From Mytilus edulis (taxonomy: Eukaryota > Mollusca > Bivalvia > Mytilida > Mytilidae): a DNA stretch of 64,000 nt. The stretch is from the NCBI RefSeq assembly GCF_963676685.1, contig NC_092350.1, forward strand, positions 1,787,486-1,851,485. Direction: 5' to 3'. The notes below the pieces were generated by a model. It did not search any database. It saw only the letters and a program-made list of their open reading frames with translations, and was not told the DNA's origin. Shown in pieces: positions 43,703 to 56,875 of the stretch. A program made the translations under genes and the position numbers. How positions within the stretch are numbered: position 1 is the first letter of the stretch; each line of letters starts with the position of its first letter.

Positions 43703-46700
43703 GTAAGTATTGTCTTTTACATATTTTGGTGAGTTTTTACCGAGTCCATTTTACAATCTTTGATATTATTTTGCCAATCATGTACATAAACTTGTAACAC
43801 GTCATATCCAAAAATGGACATCAACATTTATTAATGTTGTTTTAGGGGTGCTTTTTAAAAAAAAGTCCCTTGGTCTGCAGATTATCTTGTTACATGTAAC
43901 ATGTAATACCATCAATATTGAACAGTACAACACAATTTGAAATTTTTCTCCAAGAAAATAGTTGTTTAAACTATAATTACAAGTAGACAGGATGCAAATG
44001 AACTTTGGTACCACTATAGGTGAACTTTTGTGGGGTTTATCCAGTTTTAAATGCACACATAATCACAAATCTACCTTTATAATTGAGACCACAAAGTTGA
44101 ATACACAATAATAAACCTACAGTCTCTTGAATACATATATGGGTTTTGATATAAATTTCAGTTTAAACCATTATTTTAATGATAGTTTACTTCTCTTTAA
44201 AATTTCATGAATGCATGTCTTTAATTTTAACCTGTTATATTCGTTACATACTGTACATGTAGAATATAAATTATTTATTTAACAATTATAATTCAACAAT
44301 ATTTGAATAATATAAGATTTGAATTTTACATAAGGGGGATGGATGCATGACCATGAATTAATTTTCAATTTGTACTTTAGGGTCATTAATAATAAGCATG
44401 TGAACGAATTTTCCATATGAGTAATTCTGTGGAATGTCATTATATACATGTAATAAACTTCTGTTGCTGTCAAAGTGTGACAGGTTACTAACAATTTAAC
44501 TAGATTATCTCTGTAATCTAATTAACACTTGACAGTTTTATAATACATTGTTTATTGGATTGTTATGGTCTACTGCTCAAGACAGGTGGATTAAACGTAT
44601 TATAATCCCTTAATTAAATTGATTATATTCAATCAAAATATTTATAATATGAACTGAAAAAACAAATTTAAAATATTATGGGAAAATATTAATTATTTCA
44701 TTTCTTACATGCACTAACAATTTTTATGTAGAAAACAATGTATGAGAAAGAATTAGTGCTTACTCATGGAAACACAGATAAGACCATGAGCTATAAAAAT
44801 AATCTGAATAAAGTGTATGTTCATTTACATGTTATATTGGTTGTAATAATAATAAAAATAGGTTATGATGTTCAAATGTACTCCAATGCAATGTTTTCTT
44901 TAATACTCTGCATTGATTCTTAATTTCAAGGTTATACAGAAACATTAGTGACTTAGTTTATAATTGCTGAGGAAAAAGCATAGTTCCTTTCTTATGACAC
45001 ATATTTTTTTCTGTTTATAAATCACCTCTTCATCAATTGAAAATGGTTAAACAACAATTCTTAATATAAATTTCCCCACATTAATTTCTATACTTGGTTC
45101 ATTATTCTTCACATGCTTTAAACACCTGCCTATTTGCATGGCCTTCTATTTGTTTTTGTAAAATAGTCGGATAATTAATATGATTTATTATAATTTTCAG
45201 AACCCATTTCCCATACTTTAAGACAGCCCCTGATGGTTGGAAGGTAAGTCTATTCAGAAGTCAATTAACATGTAGAACAGGTGTAATAAACATTTGAATT
45301 GATTGGTCAATCATTGTCACATGGTTAGCTTTTAAACTACAGGTGCAAATTTCAAAAATCACATTGTCATTTTATCATTCATTGTATTGTGTAAAATTAC
45401 TCATTGGAACACAGTGTAGTAAAAAGTATTAGCTTACTACACAAAGGATTTGATAAATAAAGTTTATTTATAGATTTAGTCAGATTATTTATATATACTA
45501 TTGGGGCCCCCCTAAGGGGGTTCCCAAGGTCACAAATAAGCTTAACTTAACATTGTGGGAAATTATTATTATGATTATTCTCAAGTGAAGATTATAACAA
45601 ATCAAATATTAAGTTTTATCTTTATTGTGTGTAAACATATTTAGTTTCTTACTTAACAAAACAAACGAAACATAATATAGCAATGAAATGGCAATTTTAT
45701 TATGATAGCAAAATTTATACTTCTGTCCTTAATTTAAATGACTGTCTGTAAAGGAGTCAATATCTTAAATATGTTTCATAATTTTAATATAAATTAAATC
45801 TTATGAAATGCCAATTTACAAAATAGTAACAGAGTGTTGATAAATCAAACAAACCTGGGACTATTATAAAAATGATTCAGACTGAGATTTAATATTTGTA
45901 GAAAATACGAGACAAGAATAGATAACTTATTATAACTAATTCACATATGTTGTGCTTGATAAAAAAATTATTAAAAGCCTGTAATTTATTTTGTTTCAGA
46001 ATTCTGTACGCCACAATTTGTCCCTTAATAAGTGCTTTGCTAAAGTTGATACCCCCAAGTTAAATGGGAATGCCAAGAAAGGATGTTTGTGGGCCCTGAA
46101 TCCAGAGAAGATTGAAAAGATGGAAGATGAAATAGCTAAACATAGAAAGAAGGATTTGGAAGCCATTAAACTAAGCATGTCAATGCCTGGTATGTATTAT
46201 ACACATAAACATAGAAAGAAGGATTTGGAAGCCATTAAACTAAGCATGTCAATGCCTGGTATGTATTATACACATAAACATAGAAAGAAGGATTTAGAAG
46301 CCATTAAACTAAGCATGTCAATGCCTGGTATGTATTATACACATAAACATAGAAAGAAGGATTTGGAAGCCATTAAACTAAGCATGTCAATGCCTGGTAT
46401 GTATTATACACATAATTTTCTCGCTGAGTTGAAGACTCACTGGTCTCATCCTTAATTAACAGTTTGGCTGCAAACTAAATTTAGTATAGAATATTTTTTT
46501 TTCATAAATATATATATTTAATGTTTGAAACATGATAATATTTCCTGTGAATTTAATATTAATTGGTCTTATTATAATTAAGTATTATGTAGACAAGAGT
46601 GTTAGATATTTTACACTTCAAACAGTTTTAAGATAGACATCAAAGAGAATGTATTGATCTGATTAACTGATTAGATATGCCTAAAGGGATATAACTCTTG

Positions 46701-49330
46701 CTGGACAAAGAACATAATTCTCCTTGGTATGTTGTAATTAATGAGGGTTTAATTGATAGGTAAATATGTCCTTTGATGTACATGTAAACATGATAATTGT
46801 TTTATGATAACATGAAAATACTGTTATTATTTTATTGATAATTTTAATTTTGTATCAGATAATTTTGGTCTAGATTTTGTTTTAAAATTCCATGTTATAT
46901 TTTCAAATGTGAAAAATAAAAATAAGTTATAAAAGTTAAAATAGCTATTTTCCTTTCAAAGAAATTAAAGATGTGTGAAAAAGATATATAAAAAACTGCT
47001 ATTTCCCACAAAATTAAGGTACTTTATAGCCTAGCAAAATACATAAATTGAATCAAATGATATGATTTAAAAGAAAACTTTATTTTTCTGGATCAATTAT
47101 TTCCCACTTAGTATTCCCCACTGGTAGCCCCATTTAATCAGGACAGGTATAACAATGGTAGTACAACTGACAGATGGAGTTTGACACTTCTTAGATAAAG
47201 ATAATACAAAAGTTTTCATTGGACAAAGCCTTTGTTTACATTATTTCACAGGTTTTCAAGGGACAAGTGTCAGGCTTGAATGTAAATATTTACATGTATT
47301 CTTTCTTTCAATAAATATTGTATCAGCAGAATTCAAGGAGATAAAAGTTTTTTATTCTTTATAATTTTATCATATCAGTAACAAAGAATAGAACTTACCC
47401 TTTACACCCCCTTTCATTTTCATGTATATTTTTTTTTATTCAAACACTGGAGATAAATTATGTTATTCTCTTTCCAATTTTCAATTTTATATAATTTCTA
47501 AAAGTAAAATTGTATGACTAAGAATATGTTTTGTTTTGCCCAAGAAAATGTTGAGAAATTGTGTATTATCAACATTGAAGATTATAGACTTTGTTTAACT
47601 TCTGTTTGGTTCAGTGAAAAGTTACCAATTGTAATTTTTTTCTCTTCTTTAGTAGATCGTAGAATATATTCTAAGAGGCTGGACCTTATACAAGTAAAAT
47701 AAAAGTCTTTTTATTTTGTAGAAAAATTAGAATTAATAGAAGCCGGTAAAGCTGGTCCTGTTGGTGGAGATCCACCCAGTCCACGGTGTTCAACGCCTCA
47801 CACGCCTAAAGAAACAGCTGAATACCTGATCAATGACCTACCCACAATAGACAGCGGTATGCAAATGGACCACTCTCTAACAGATATCAGTCTACAGGTA
47901 AGGCAACAAGTTACTCACATACAAATAAAGAGATATGGTATAATTGCCAATGAGACAACTATCCACCCCAATTCAAATAAAGTGAATGTTAGTCAATAAT
48001 GCAACCTTCAACAATGAGAAAAATCCCTACCGTATGGTTGACTATAAAAGTCCAAAACATAAGAATATTCAATTGAGAAAACCATCTTTAGCATTGGTTT
48101 GCTTGAAAATAGTTTGTGATTCACCAGGTGTAAGAATTCATGGTAATTCTGACCAGATCAAGTTGCTAAGTGCGTGACCTTCCATGTGCTCTTGAGTTCT
48201 GGATTTCACATGTTCTGGCCTAGGTCCTATCACACTAGAGTGAGGGTAACATTGGCATTTGTTACCTCTCTACTAAGCTGACAACACTTGGGAAAAGAGC
48301 AAGAAATGCCAACTCTTTGTGTCAGGATTATTACAAGATGACATTCTTGTTAGATAGCACCAAACACATTTCGACCATAGTTTGGGACCCCAAAGGATTG
48401 ATATGTTTTAAATTTATTTTTGCATCTATATATAGACATATAACAAAAACACCAATAAAGTACATAATGACAGTGGTAATGGGATAGAAATTATAACTAA
48501 TTGTATTCAAAGATAAAGTTGATGTTATTATCCTCTTATTAGCTTTGTACATGTATATGATGACTATATTTTATATTTCAGAATGGACTTTGGGACGACT
48601 CTGGGGAAATCAATGTTGTAGATTTACCAATGACCACACCGACACTTTCTAATGGTCATGTGACTCTGTCAGCGTCCACCGCTACCATTCCCGTAAAGAT
48701 ATCATTAGGTAAGAATTTGGAATATATTATGAATTAAATTGGCTACATTCAAATTCAAAGGATTTATTGACTGATATTCTTAAGTTGGCAAATGAATGAG
48801 GTAAGGAATGTTGTATTCTATCCATTAAGATTGCATATGGTTTTGAACGATATACTTAAGTGTTGTTAAAAAAAATGTCGATGTAGATTTCATACAATTG
48901 TGAAGGGAGTAATTGGTCACTTTTGCCATTCTAGAGTTATGCCCCTTTACAAATGGAAAATTGCTGAATTTTTCGTTTTTGTTCTTTTAGTTATGTTTGC
49001 CTCGACCAAATGTGAAGACACTTGAACATAATGAGCAGGGGCTTAATCTGTGTCCCATGGACTAATTCCAAATTTATTTAGATAATAGTTGAACATTCTT
49101 TCTTGATGCCAATGTTCTATCATTATTCAATATATTTTACACACCAGGCTTATATTGTTAAGTTTATAATGTGGCTTTGTTTTCACTTGCCTCTTGCCAT
49201 ACTCATCATTTGTACTTTTATTTTAGCCAATGGTGCTGTATATCAGGGGAACTTTGCCTGTACAGCGTCACCGATGACATCAGGGAATTCATCACAAATA
49301 CCGTCCTACGTGTTATCAGCACAAATCTAG
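42873..49330 (+). CDS. FoxN1/4: Forkhead transcription factor FoxN1/4
   Basis: Coding exons are 42873-43702, 45201-45243, 46000-46189, 47722-47897, 48582-48708 and 49227-49330, with matching phases and 490 codons including the stop. The forkhead DNA-binding domain begins at about residue 246: [70 protein letters not shown]. This is diagnostic for FOXN1/FOXN4. After the wing, [20 protein letters not shown] parallels human FOXN4. The C-terminal LTDISLQNGLWDD matches the FOXN1/4 activation motif (MDF.LQGNLWE). Family members act in the nucleus in neural, ciliated-cell or epithelial differentiation. The ATG pair at 42873/42876 is used; the second has the better Kozak context (A at -3, G at +4). 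The 5' side is Asn/Gln-rich. Confidence 0.95.
43703..45200. other. FoxN1/4 intron 1
   Basis: AT-rich intron with no recognised repeat or exon. Confidence 0.6.
45201..45243 (+). CDS. FoxN1/4: FoxN1/4 coding exon 2 (43 nt)
   Basis: The exon encodes [14 protein letters not shown] of the forkhead domain. The borders are AATTTTCAG and AAG|GTAAGT. It is too short to show up as an ORF. Confidence 0.96.
46000..46189 (+). CDS. FoxN1/4: FoxN1/4 coding exon 3 (recognition helix and wing)
   Basis: The exon encodes the recognition helix [13 protein letters not shown] and the wing. The acceptor is TTGTTTCAG. The normal donor is CCTG|GTATGT at 46189/46190, but this exon end is repeated four times (see 46137-46412), so ends at 46258, 46327 and 46396 are equally good. 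Confidence 0.92.
46137..46412. repeat. Four 69-bp tandem copies spanning a FoxN1/4 donor site
   Basis: Copies start at 46137, 46206, 46275 and 46344. Each holds the last 53 nt of exon 3, the donor G|GTATGT and 16 nt of intron (GTATGTATTATACACA). Only one base differs between copies (GATTTAGAAG in copy 3). The unit is 23 codons, and reading through the donors stays open. Confidence 0.97.
46413..47721. other. FoxN1/4 intron 3
   Basis: AT-rich intron. Open frames near 47.5 kb have no support as exons. Confidence 0.6.
47722..47897 (+). CDS. FoxN1/4: FoxN1/4 coding exon 4
   Basis: The exon encodes [12 protein letters not shown], a Pro-rich [11 protein letters not shown] segment and LPTIDSG...LTDISLQ. 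The borders are ATTTTGTAG and CTACAG|GTAAGG. Confidence 0.92.
47925..48085 (-). repeat. R1 repeat, inverted, in FoxN1/4 intron 4
   Basis: GATATGGTATAATTGCCAAT, GAGACAACTATCCACC, CAACCTTCAACAATGAGAAA and CGTATGGTTGACTATAAAAG follow the inverted R1 order. Confidence 0.75.
48582..48708 (+). CDS. FoxN1/4: FoxN1/4 coding exon 5
   Basis: The exon encodes [16 protein letters not shown], completing the conserved activation motif. The borders are ATATTTCAG and TTAG|GTAAGA. Confidence 0.92.
49227..49330 (+). CDS. FoxN1/4: FoxN1/4 terminal coding exon
   Basis: The acceptor is TTATTTTAG. It encodes the last 34 residues, ending YVLSAQI and TAG. Confidence 0.88.
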
Positions 49331-52300
49331 TCACCATAAAGTGTTCATACAACCATTCCATGTTAACCAAGGGAGCAGTCATTGTATACAACGAACTTAT
49401 TGTTGATTTTAAATTGTTATTTTATAGATGACTGTGTAACTCAAAGGTTAAAGTTGAACTTCTTCTTTGATATGTTATTAATTGTTAAAGACAATTTGAA
49501 TGCTAAAGTCTGTAAAATATTTATGTAGTGAATAAATCAGTCCTTTATGGTCTGCATAACTTTCAGTTAAGATAAAGATTAGCATATATTTAAAATGGCT
49601 TATTTTGTTTTTTTTCTGTGGTTGCTTTATTATTAAAAAAACAACTTATTCACCAGTTAGGACAGGTCATACTTGCAAATTTATGTAATATAATGGGGGA
49701 AACTGTTACACCAACTTCTGATTTTTGTAAAATTTAGAAATTCAAACTAATGCCAATCAGTTAATTTTAAGAATACAACTTAATATTCCAAATTTTTTTT
49801 CAAGTGGCATTTTTCACAAGTATAAAAACGCCACATCAAGAAAACAAGATAATGTTTATTCACAATCTGTTACAGCAATTAAAGAAAGATTTTCCATTTA
49901 ACTATTATTTCATCATTTACTTAGCACAAAGTATCCATTAAGGATGTATTATACTTGATCTCAATATGACCTTCTAGTGAAGTTTTGTTTAGGCTGTGTA
50001 TATATTGCTTAAAAAAATACAAATATTCAGCACTAACTTAGGCTTGCTTTAACTTTATATATTTCTCTGCAGAAATTCTGTAATGTGCTCATAGGTGTAG
50101 ATTTATACATCTAAGGTTACTAAAGAAAAGGGAAAATATCTTAAGTTCATAAATAAAATTTTGAACAACCATTTTAATTCACTTGCTGTTTATATTGCTA
50201 CATGTATCTGTAAAAAGCTCATTTAGCTTTCACAGTTATCTCCCTTGAGTGAATGTTGTATATTTTTTTATATTTTTTATATTTATTGAAATATCAGAAT
50301 AGCTCTCACCAGGCAGCTTACACCTATAGTGTTATTACTAGATATATATGTCCAGGGTTCACCTCTGTTGGGTTAAAACCCTGTAAATGGGGCTTATTTT
50401 TGGGGTTCATTACCATAACTTGTGTTATAAATAGCAGTAGATAAGAGATTGGGATATATCTGTTTCCTTTGCTCATGTAAAATATGCTTCCTTTACATCC
50501 AAGAAAATACTTTTTACATATTATTTAATATAAATTCAATTAACTCAGATGAATCTAAGTAGCTTTTATCACATATTCCTTTTTTATCGTTACCTGTTTT
50601 CCTAAAAATTCAACTTTTTGTAATTTATTTATTTTGTTTTAAAAGTGATACATAAAACTTTATAAGAAGCTGGTCTGTAGATCTTTAAGATGAGCCATTC
50701 ATCATTGGAGATCCTATTGAATATTTCCTAAATATATTTTTGGTTATTGAATACATTCGTCAGAATAAGGTAGCATTACCAAGGGGGACTTCATAAGTGC
50801 CTTAACCCATAGAATGCATTTTTCACTGAACCATACGACCATACAATTCATAACAATGGATCTCATTTTAGTATACACAATATTATAGGGCAAATTATCT
50901 ATAAAGTGTTAATGTTGTTAATGATGTATATATTTAGTCGATTTTCCGTGTAAATGTTTGTAAAATATTCTTTTTTACATCTCTTAGTCAGGTGATAGAC
51001 GTGTTCAGTACCGGCAGTGTTCAGTCAAACTTTTGTATACATGTATATACTTTGATAGATGTTCATATACATAAAAAATCTTGTAATTAGAAGATTTTAG
51101 ATTTGTTTTATGTGATTTATATAATTGAACATGCAGGAATTCATGTTGTCCAGATACTAGTTTTAAACTTAGCAGTACAATGATTTCTGATACAACAATT
51201 CATTCATATTAAAATTGTCATGATTGTGATCTATAGGGTATTAAACCATCAGAAATGTCAATAAAATTTGTTTTGGCTTTTAATTTTGAATTTGAAAACA
51301 TTTTTGTCCAAATTTATATCTTGATTTGGTGTAAATTATTGGTAAATAACATGTTGACCCTTAAAATTTTTGTCGTTATGTATTGAAAAACTACATAGAG
51401 AAATTTTTCTAATTTGATATTTTAAACAACTGCAGTGCCAGATAATTTTGAATAAATGTCGGAATAAATTCTAGGGGAAACAATCAAATTCTAAAAACTT
51501 AAAAATAGTAATTTTCAAACACAAGTATAAACATGTGTGAATGTTGAAGAAATTTAAACTATTTTCTATATCATTAGCTTAGATAATTGTTGAAAATAAT
51601 GGTGCAACATTGTAATAATTAATTGCAATTGTTTAAAGTGAATTCTGGGAATTCATTACAATTATTATTACAATTATATTAATATTATTATCGCCCTTCA
51701 AGGAGCTAAATTTTATTTTAAAACTAGCTATGGTATGTACGGGGTGTAGAATGGTTGAATCTGCTTTCTTAACGTCTGTCTACCTGTTCTACTGAAAACC
51801 TCTTTGGGTTATCTCCCCTTAAAAAATTAATTGCAGAGTATTTAGCATATTGGCCTTTTAGGCATTAACTATTATAACTGTTGTAAAATTTGTTATTATT
51901 AAGCAAAAGTTGTAAATAACATGAAAATAGTCTTAAAATAACTGATCTTGATAAAAGTAGATTTTTGTGTTAAAACCAAGATGTAAGAAGACTTTTTGTT
52001 AATTTTCTTCACAATATTTCTGTCAATTTTGCAAGCTTGATGTGGACGGGAGATAGAAGGACTTAAACATGTGCAGTGTGATCTATTTTTAGATATTAGT
52101 TGTATGATGTGTATATCTGCTACAGAATTATTGTTTTTTTAGGTGTATAACTGGTACAGAATTTATAGTGTTTTTAATTTTGTAAATATTTATGATGAAC
52201 AAAACAACTAATAGTGCTTGTTCTTATATATATACATCTTGTCCAAACATTTCTGTTGAAACTACATCCACCTGGTATAAACTTATATTCAAAATATTTA

Positions 52301-52474
52301 ACCGACCTGTTGAAATTTAAAATTTCATCAGCTTCATTTGGTGTACAGTTTCTAAAACTGAATTACATGATAAATAATTTTCTAAAAGTAAGAAATATTT
52401 GATATTTTGCATATATAGTATTGAATTATTTGTTAAGTAATGATTGATTTACTTTCAGTGCAATTTGCTGTTCT
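49331..52474 (+). other. FoxN1/4 3' UTR and downstream region
   Basis: AATAAA at 49531-49536 is the first poly(A) signal after the stop; others lie further on (for example 51259 and 51452). The region has no coding sequence and no recognised repeat, so a long 3' UTR is possible. Confidence 0.5.
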
Positions 52475-52543
52475 GACTTTTCTAAGTAATGTTTGGAGAT
52501 GATTTTTTCCGACTTTTCTAAGTAATGTTTGGAGATGATTTTT
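52475..52543. repeat. 36-bp tandem duplication
   Basis: GACTTTTCTAAGTAATGTTT followed by GGAGATGATTTTT occurs at 52475 and again at 52511 with almost no change. Confidence 0.9.
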
Positions 52544-52744
52544 CACAATGCAGCTGATTATTTGCCATTGAATTTATGTGTTCAGTATAAATGACTTTTT
52601 ACTGAAGATTGTTAGAATATGTGTGTGAACTTATTAAAAATGTTTGGACTACATTAATGTTTTGTTTTTATTAGACCATTTCTATGTCGTCATTACCAAT
52701 CAACTTTATTCAATAAGTCAGTTATGATATATAGATATAAAAAG

Positions 52745-52995
52745 ATGTGGTATCAGATAACTTTCAATCCAAGTCATTATTTGTAAAAGTATTCCATAAT
52801 TTGTCAAAGTACAGTCTTCAACATGGAGCCTTGGCTCACGCTGAACAGCAAGCTATAAACGGCCCATTAAAGGACTAGTGTAATAAAACCATAAAAAGGG
52901 AAAAATCTAATCTATATAAAAATGAGAAACAAGAAGTACTTATGAACCACATCAACAAACAAAAACTACTAAACATCCGATCAATTTTTAATGTC
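52745..52995 (+). repeat. Mussel interspersed repeat fragment
   Basis: CTTCAACATGGAGCCTTGGC, GCTGAACAGCAAGCTATAAA and AATGAGAAACAAGAAGTACT followed by ATGAACCACATCAACAAAC are phrases I recognise from a recurrent mussel repeat. The start contains an R1-like AAAAAGATGTGGTAT. Confidence 0.6.
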
Positions 52996-53129
52996 ATTCT
53001 AGAGTTTTGCCCCTTTACATACTGAAAATTTAATTTCGTGGTTCACCTCTTAACCACAAAATCTGCAAAAATTGGTATCCTACGAATAATTATTAATCCA
53101 CTGTATGTCCATTGTCCTTGATTTAATTT

Positions 53130-53208
53130 TCAAGGTTCAGCAAGAGCTTGAAAAAGCTAGAGGCTCTAGAGAGCCTGTGTCGCTCACCTTGGTCTATTTG
53201 CATATTAA
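53130..53208. repeat. Left part of a mussel repeat split by a transposon
   Basis: AGCTAGAGGCTCTAGAGAGC and CTGTGTCGCTCACCTTGG form a repeat head that should continue directly at 56893 (TTAAACAAAGGACACAGATG) if the 3.7-kb element is removed. Confidence 0.6.
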
Positions 53209-53731
53209 AGGCATACGATACAGTTATATAGGCTATTTTTTACCTGATTAAATCAAATATTTAACAAAAAATATACCTTCATGTGCTACTTTTTGAGTGA
53301 AATGAGGTCGAAATTTTGTGTATTTGCTCAAAATTTGGATTTGTTTTCCTTTTCGAAAGAAAGACGTAACTTTTTTGTTTTAAAAGATAAACACAAATTG
53401 TTTTTTGTTAAATAATTTGTAATTTCTGTGTTTTATAAGTATTCTAAAAATTTATGCCTTTTTGTTCAGAAATAACTCCTATTAATCAAATGGTCATGAA
53501 TTGAGAAAAAAACGTAATTGTTTGCTGTATATTTATCAAAATTAAAAAAAATTGCACTATTTACAGTTTTATAAAATTTGGAAATGGGGGTCCATGCACT
53601 CGTTTTCAAATTAAATCAGTTTGAATGATAAAAATCAGTTGAAAAATGCATCTTTTCCCGACATGTCACAGTTTGACGTCGCGAAAATAAAACTTTACGT
53701 TTGGCAACGTCCTTACCTCTCCTACAACTGT

Positions 53732-54125
53732 CACTGGGGTAAAGCTGATGACCGTAACTGCATTCACGGTCATCCCAAGATGTCGGATGAAAAATTAGGT
53801 CAGTTTCTGTATTGTCTGTTTAAGTGTTTCTATATCATTTTTTTTACAAATCATACATTGAAACGATGTAAATTTATAAAAGAACCACTCGAAAATCACT
53901 AATTACTTCCGAGAAATGTGCATGAAACGGGAAATTCGATTTGAAAAAATCGTTAAGATGACCGTAAATCTTAATCAAAATATTTTCAAGATGACCGTAA
54001 CATAAAACAAGGATGACCGTGATTGGTAAAAAGATGACCGTAACTTGTAAAGGATGACCGTAATTTGTAAAGACTGACTGTAATTTATATAGGACGACCG
54101 TAACTTTTATAGGATGACCATCAAT
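53732..54125 (+). repeat. Left long inverted arm with GATGACCGTAA array
   Basis: The arm starts CACTGGGGTAAAGCTGATGA and includes an internal small palindrome (GATGACCGTAAC ... CACGGTCATC). It ends with at least eight GATGACCGTAA-like motifs about 20 bp apart between 53957 and 54122. It is the inverse of 56524-56875 with high identity near the outer end. Confidence 0.9.
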
Positions 54126-54939
54126 TCTAAGAAATATCCGTATTGTATTCAAAGCTTTTTTGTTGAGTTTGTCGATCTCAATAGGGGCACGGTTAGCGGA
54201 TATAAATATGTTTCATAAATTTCTTTTTTTAAACTATAATATAATTGGCCATATTTAGGATTTATAACAATGATAGTAAATTGCATATTTCTCGTAAACA
54301 ATGAAATATTTATTGATATCGACGTTAAAATTTTAACACAAATTGACAGCGATACGACGAAAATTTGAAGAAACATGAATGTGTCCCTAGTACACGGATG
54401 CCTCATCTACACTATCATTTTCTATGTTTAGTGGACTATGAAAATGGGATAAAACTGTAATTTGGCATTAGAATTAAAAAGATCATACTATAGGGAAAAT
54501 GTGTACTAAGTTTCAATTTTATTTAACTTGAAGCTGGACAAACAAACAGACGAACGGACGAACGTACGCACAGACCAGAAAAACATAATGCCAATAAATG
54601 GAGCATTAAAAACATTAATAATACATACGAATATTTGGTAATCGAGCCCATGTGTATGGTTCCAGAGGAAGCAGATTAAAATCTTAATTTGTCTTGGTAT
54701 ATGCAGGCGGAAACACTTTTGAAATAGAACAAAAGAATCGAAGCTCTGTGTGTATCGAGAAAGCGATAAATGTTAACTGTAATGTTTGATATAGTAACAA
54801 AATTCTAAAAAGTTAATAGAAACAAATAAAACGACAATTTTCTTATTTTAAAAACACCATTTGTATAAGTTTTCAATGTATCTATTAAATAGTAATGCAA
54901 AACAATAAGATATCAAGTCGACGACATGGTTCTTATCGG

Positions 54940-55085
54940 GGCCTTTTATAGGTGACTATGCGGTATGGGCTTTGCTCATTGTTGAAGGCCTTACGGTTAC
55001 CTATAATTGTTAATGTTTGTGTCATTTTGGTCTTTTCTGGATAGTTGTCTCATTGGCAATAATACCACATCTTCTTTTTTATATA
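54940..55085 (+). repeat. R1 repeat inside the transposon
   Basis: GGGGCCTTTTATAGGTGACT, GCGGTATGGGCTTTGCTCAT and TCATTGGCAATAATACCACA match R1. It shows that the transposon interior has itself received insertions. Confidence 0.8.
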
Positions 55086-56523
55086 TAGTATCTATAAGTT
55101 GGATGTAGAAAATGCATAACCTCCGATTTTTTTTTATCACGGACGGAGAACATATCAATCTTATAGTTCAGAAATTTTCGTGTCTGCCCTTCCATTATGT
55201 GAATCAAGAAAAAATTCCCCAAAACAGGTAACGATTGTATCGAAAAGAGAAAAATCGAGTGCACCTTTTTATGTTAGGGCATGTTTGGGTGTATATTTTG
55301 TCTTTAAAACGTACAAAGCAAGAGTATTTTATATAGCATCTCGCTTCAGATTCTATCATTATTATATATCAAAGCTACAGGTTGACTTTATAACGTAAAA
55401 AAATGACAGTACGAAAAGATGAAATATATGGGTCAAGTGAGATACCTATCTAATGAATCACAAAAACAGAGTAGGTGTGTTTGAATAGCTATTTTTTTCT
55501 AAAAGTACTTGACGACAGTCTTTTAATTTGGATGATGAAAATGGATATCTTCGAAAAAATATGATTTTCTTGTGTGTGATAACTAGGGTTTATAATCTTC
55601 AACCACTTAAATTGTTTAGTCTGCCACGAAATATTTAATTAGAATTTTTTTAAATGCTTAAGAATTTTCAAAAATTCCATCTGACATCCGAACAGACAAT
55701 AATTTTAAGTTGAATCAATGCAGACAAGATCATTAACTAATGCTCATTAGCTAGTAGATACATTTGTCTTTTAAAATATAACTAACATATAACGATCGAT
55801 CGTAATGGTGCTATGTGGATAAATTTATCAGTTTTCAAGAGCAAAATTGGCAGAGCGTCATCCCTACAATGGCTTCCATTTCTACAATTGTGAGCATGAA
55901 CTGGCGTAATGGGGAGATAATTTTGAAGAAGTAGAATCCTGACTGTATGAATAACATTTCTGTATACATTGTATATACAAATTGACAACGTTCCGCCTTG
56001 TGATACGCTTTTCGTACAATACTATTTTAAGGATCTACTTTGCTGGAGCTCACCTTCACTAGTTTATTCGAATGATATTTTCAAAATATTTCTGTTATTT
56101 TATTTGCATGACAAAATGAAAGACGATATAATATCAATGGGTGTACATGCATTTTTTTTGGCATTTTTAAAAATGTGTATTTATTATATGTCATAGAAAG
56201 GAATCCCAGAAACAAAAAAAATCTTATGTCGAGCAGTTGAACTGTGCACCGCATTTTTTTCATTATGCTTGTAAGGTGTCATTTTATCGCGCTTTTGTAG
56301 CATGTTTTCCCTTCCTGTTCATTTGCATGTCTTTTGGCAAATTCATTTTAAAAATTAAACACTCTACTGTAAAAAAGATACATATGGTAATCTTTGCATT
56401 TGAAGCACGTCTTATTTTCTTCTACCTATAGGATAAAACTCTCATATTAATATGTGTATACCAACACGATTAATCATTTGATACAAAAAGATAGTTATAT
56501 AAATACGGATATTTCTTAGAATT

Positions 56524-56875
56524 GAGGGTCATCCTTTAAAAGTTACGGTCATCATTTACAAATTACGGTCATCTTAAAAGCAGTTACGGTCAGCCTTGTT
56601 ATGAATCGCTGATTCTGTTACGGTCATCTCGATTGTGATTTACGGTCATCTTGGCGATTTTTTCAAATCGAATTTCCCGTTTCATGCACATTTCTCAGAA
56701 GTAATTAGTGATATCCGAGTGATTCTTTTATAAATTTACATCGTTTCAATGTATGATTTGTAAAGAAAATGATATAGAAACACTTGAACAGACAATACAG
56801 AAACTGACCTAATTTTTCATCCGACATCTTGGGATGACCGTGAATGCAGTTACGGTCATCAGCTTTACCCCAGTG
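56524..56875 (-). repeat. Right long inverted arm with TTACGGTCATC array
   Basis: The arm ends GCTTTACCCCAGTG and contains about eight copies of TTACGGTCATC (the inverse of GATGACCGTAA) plus the same AATTTCCCGTTTCATGCACA segment as the left arm. Confidence 0.9.

Noticed and set aside
45505-45530. Small GC palindrome (CCCCCCTAAGGGGG) in a FoxN1/4 intron
   Set aside because: It is too short and isolated to call an element.
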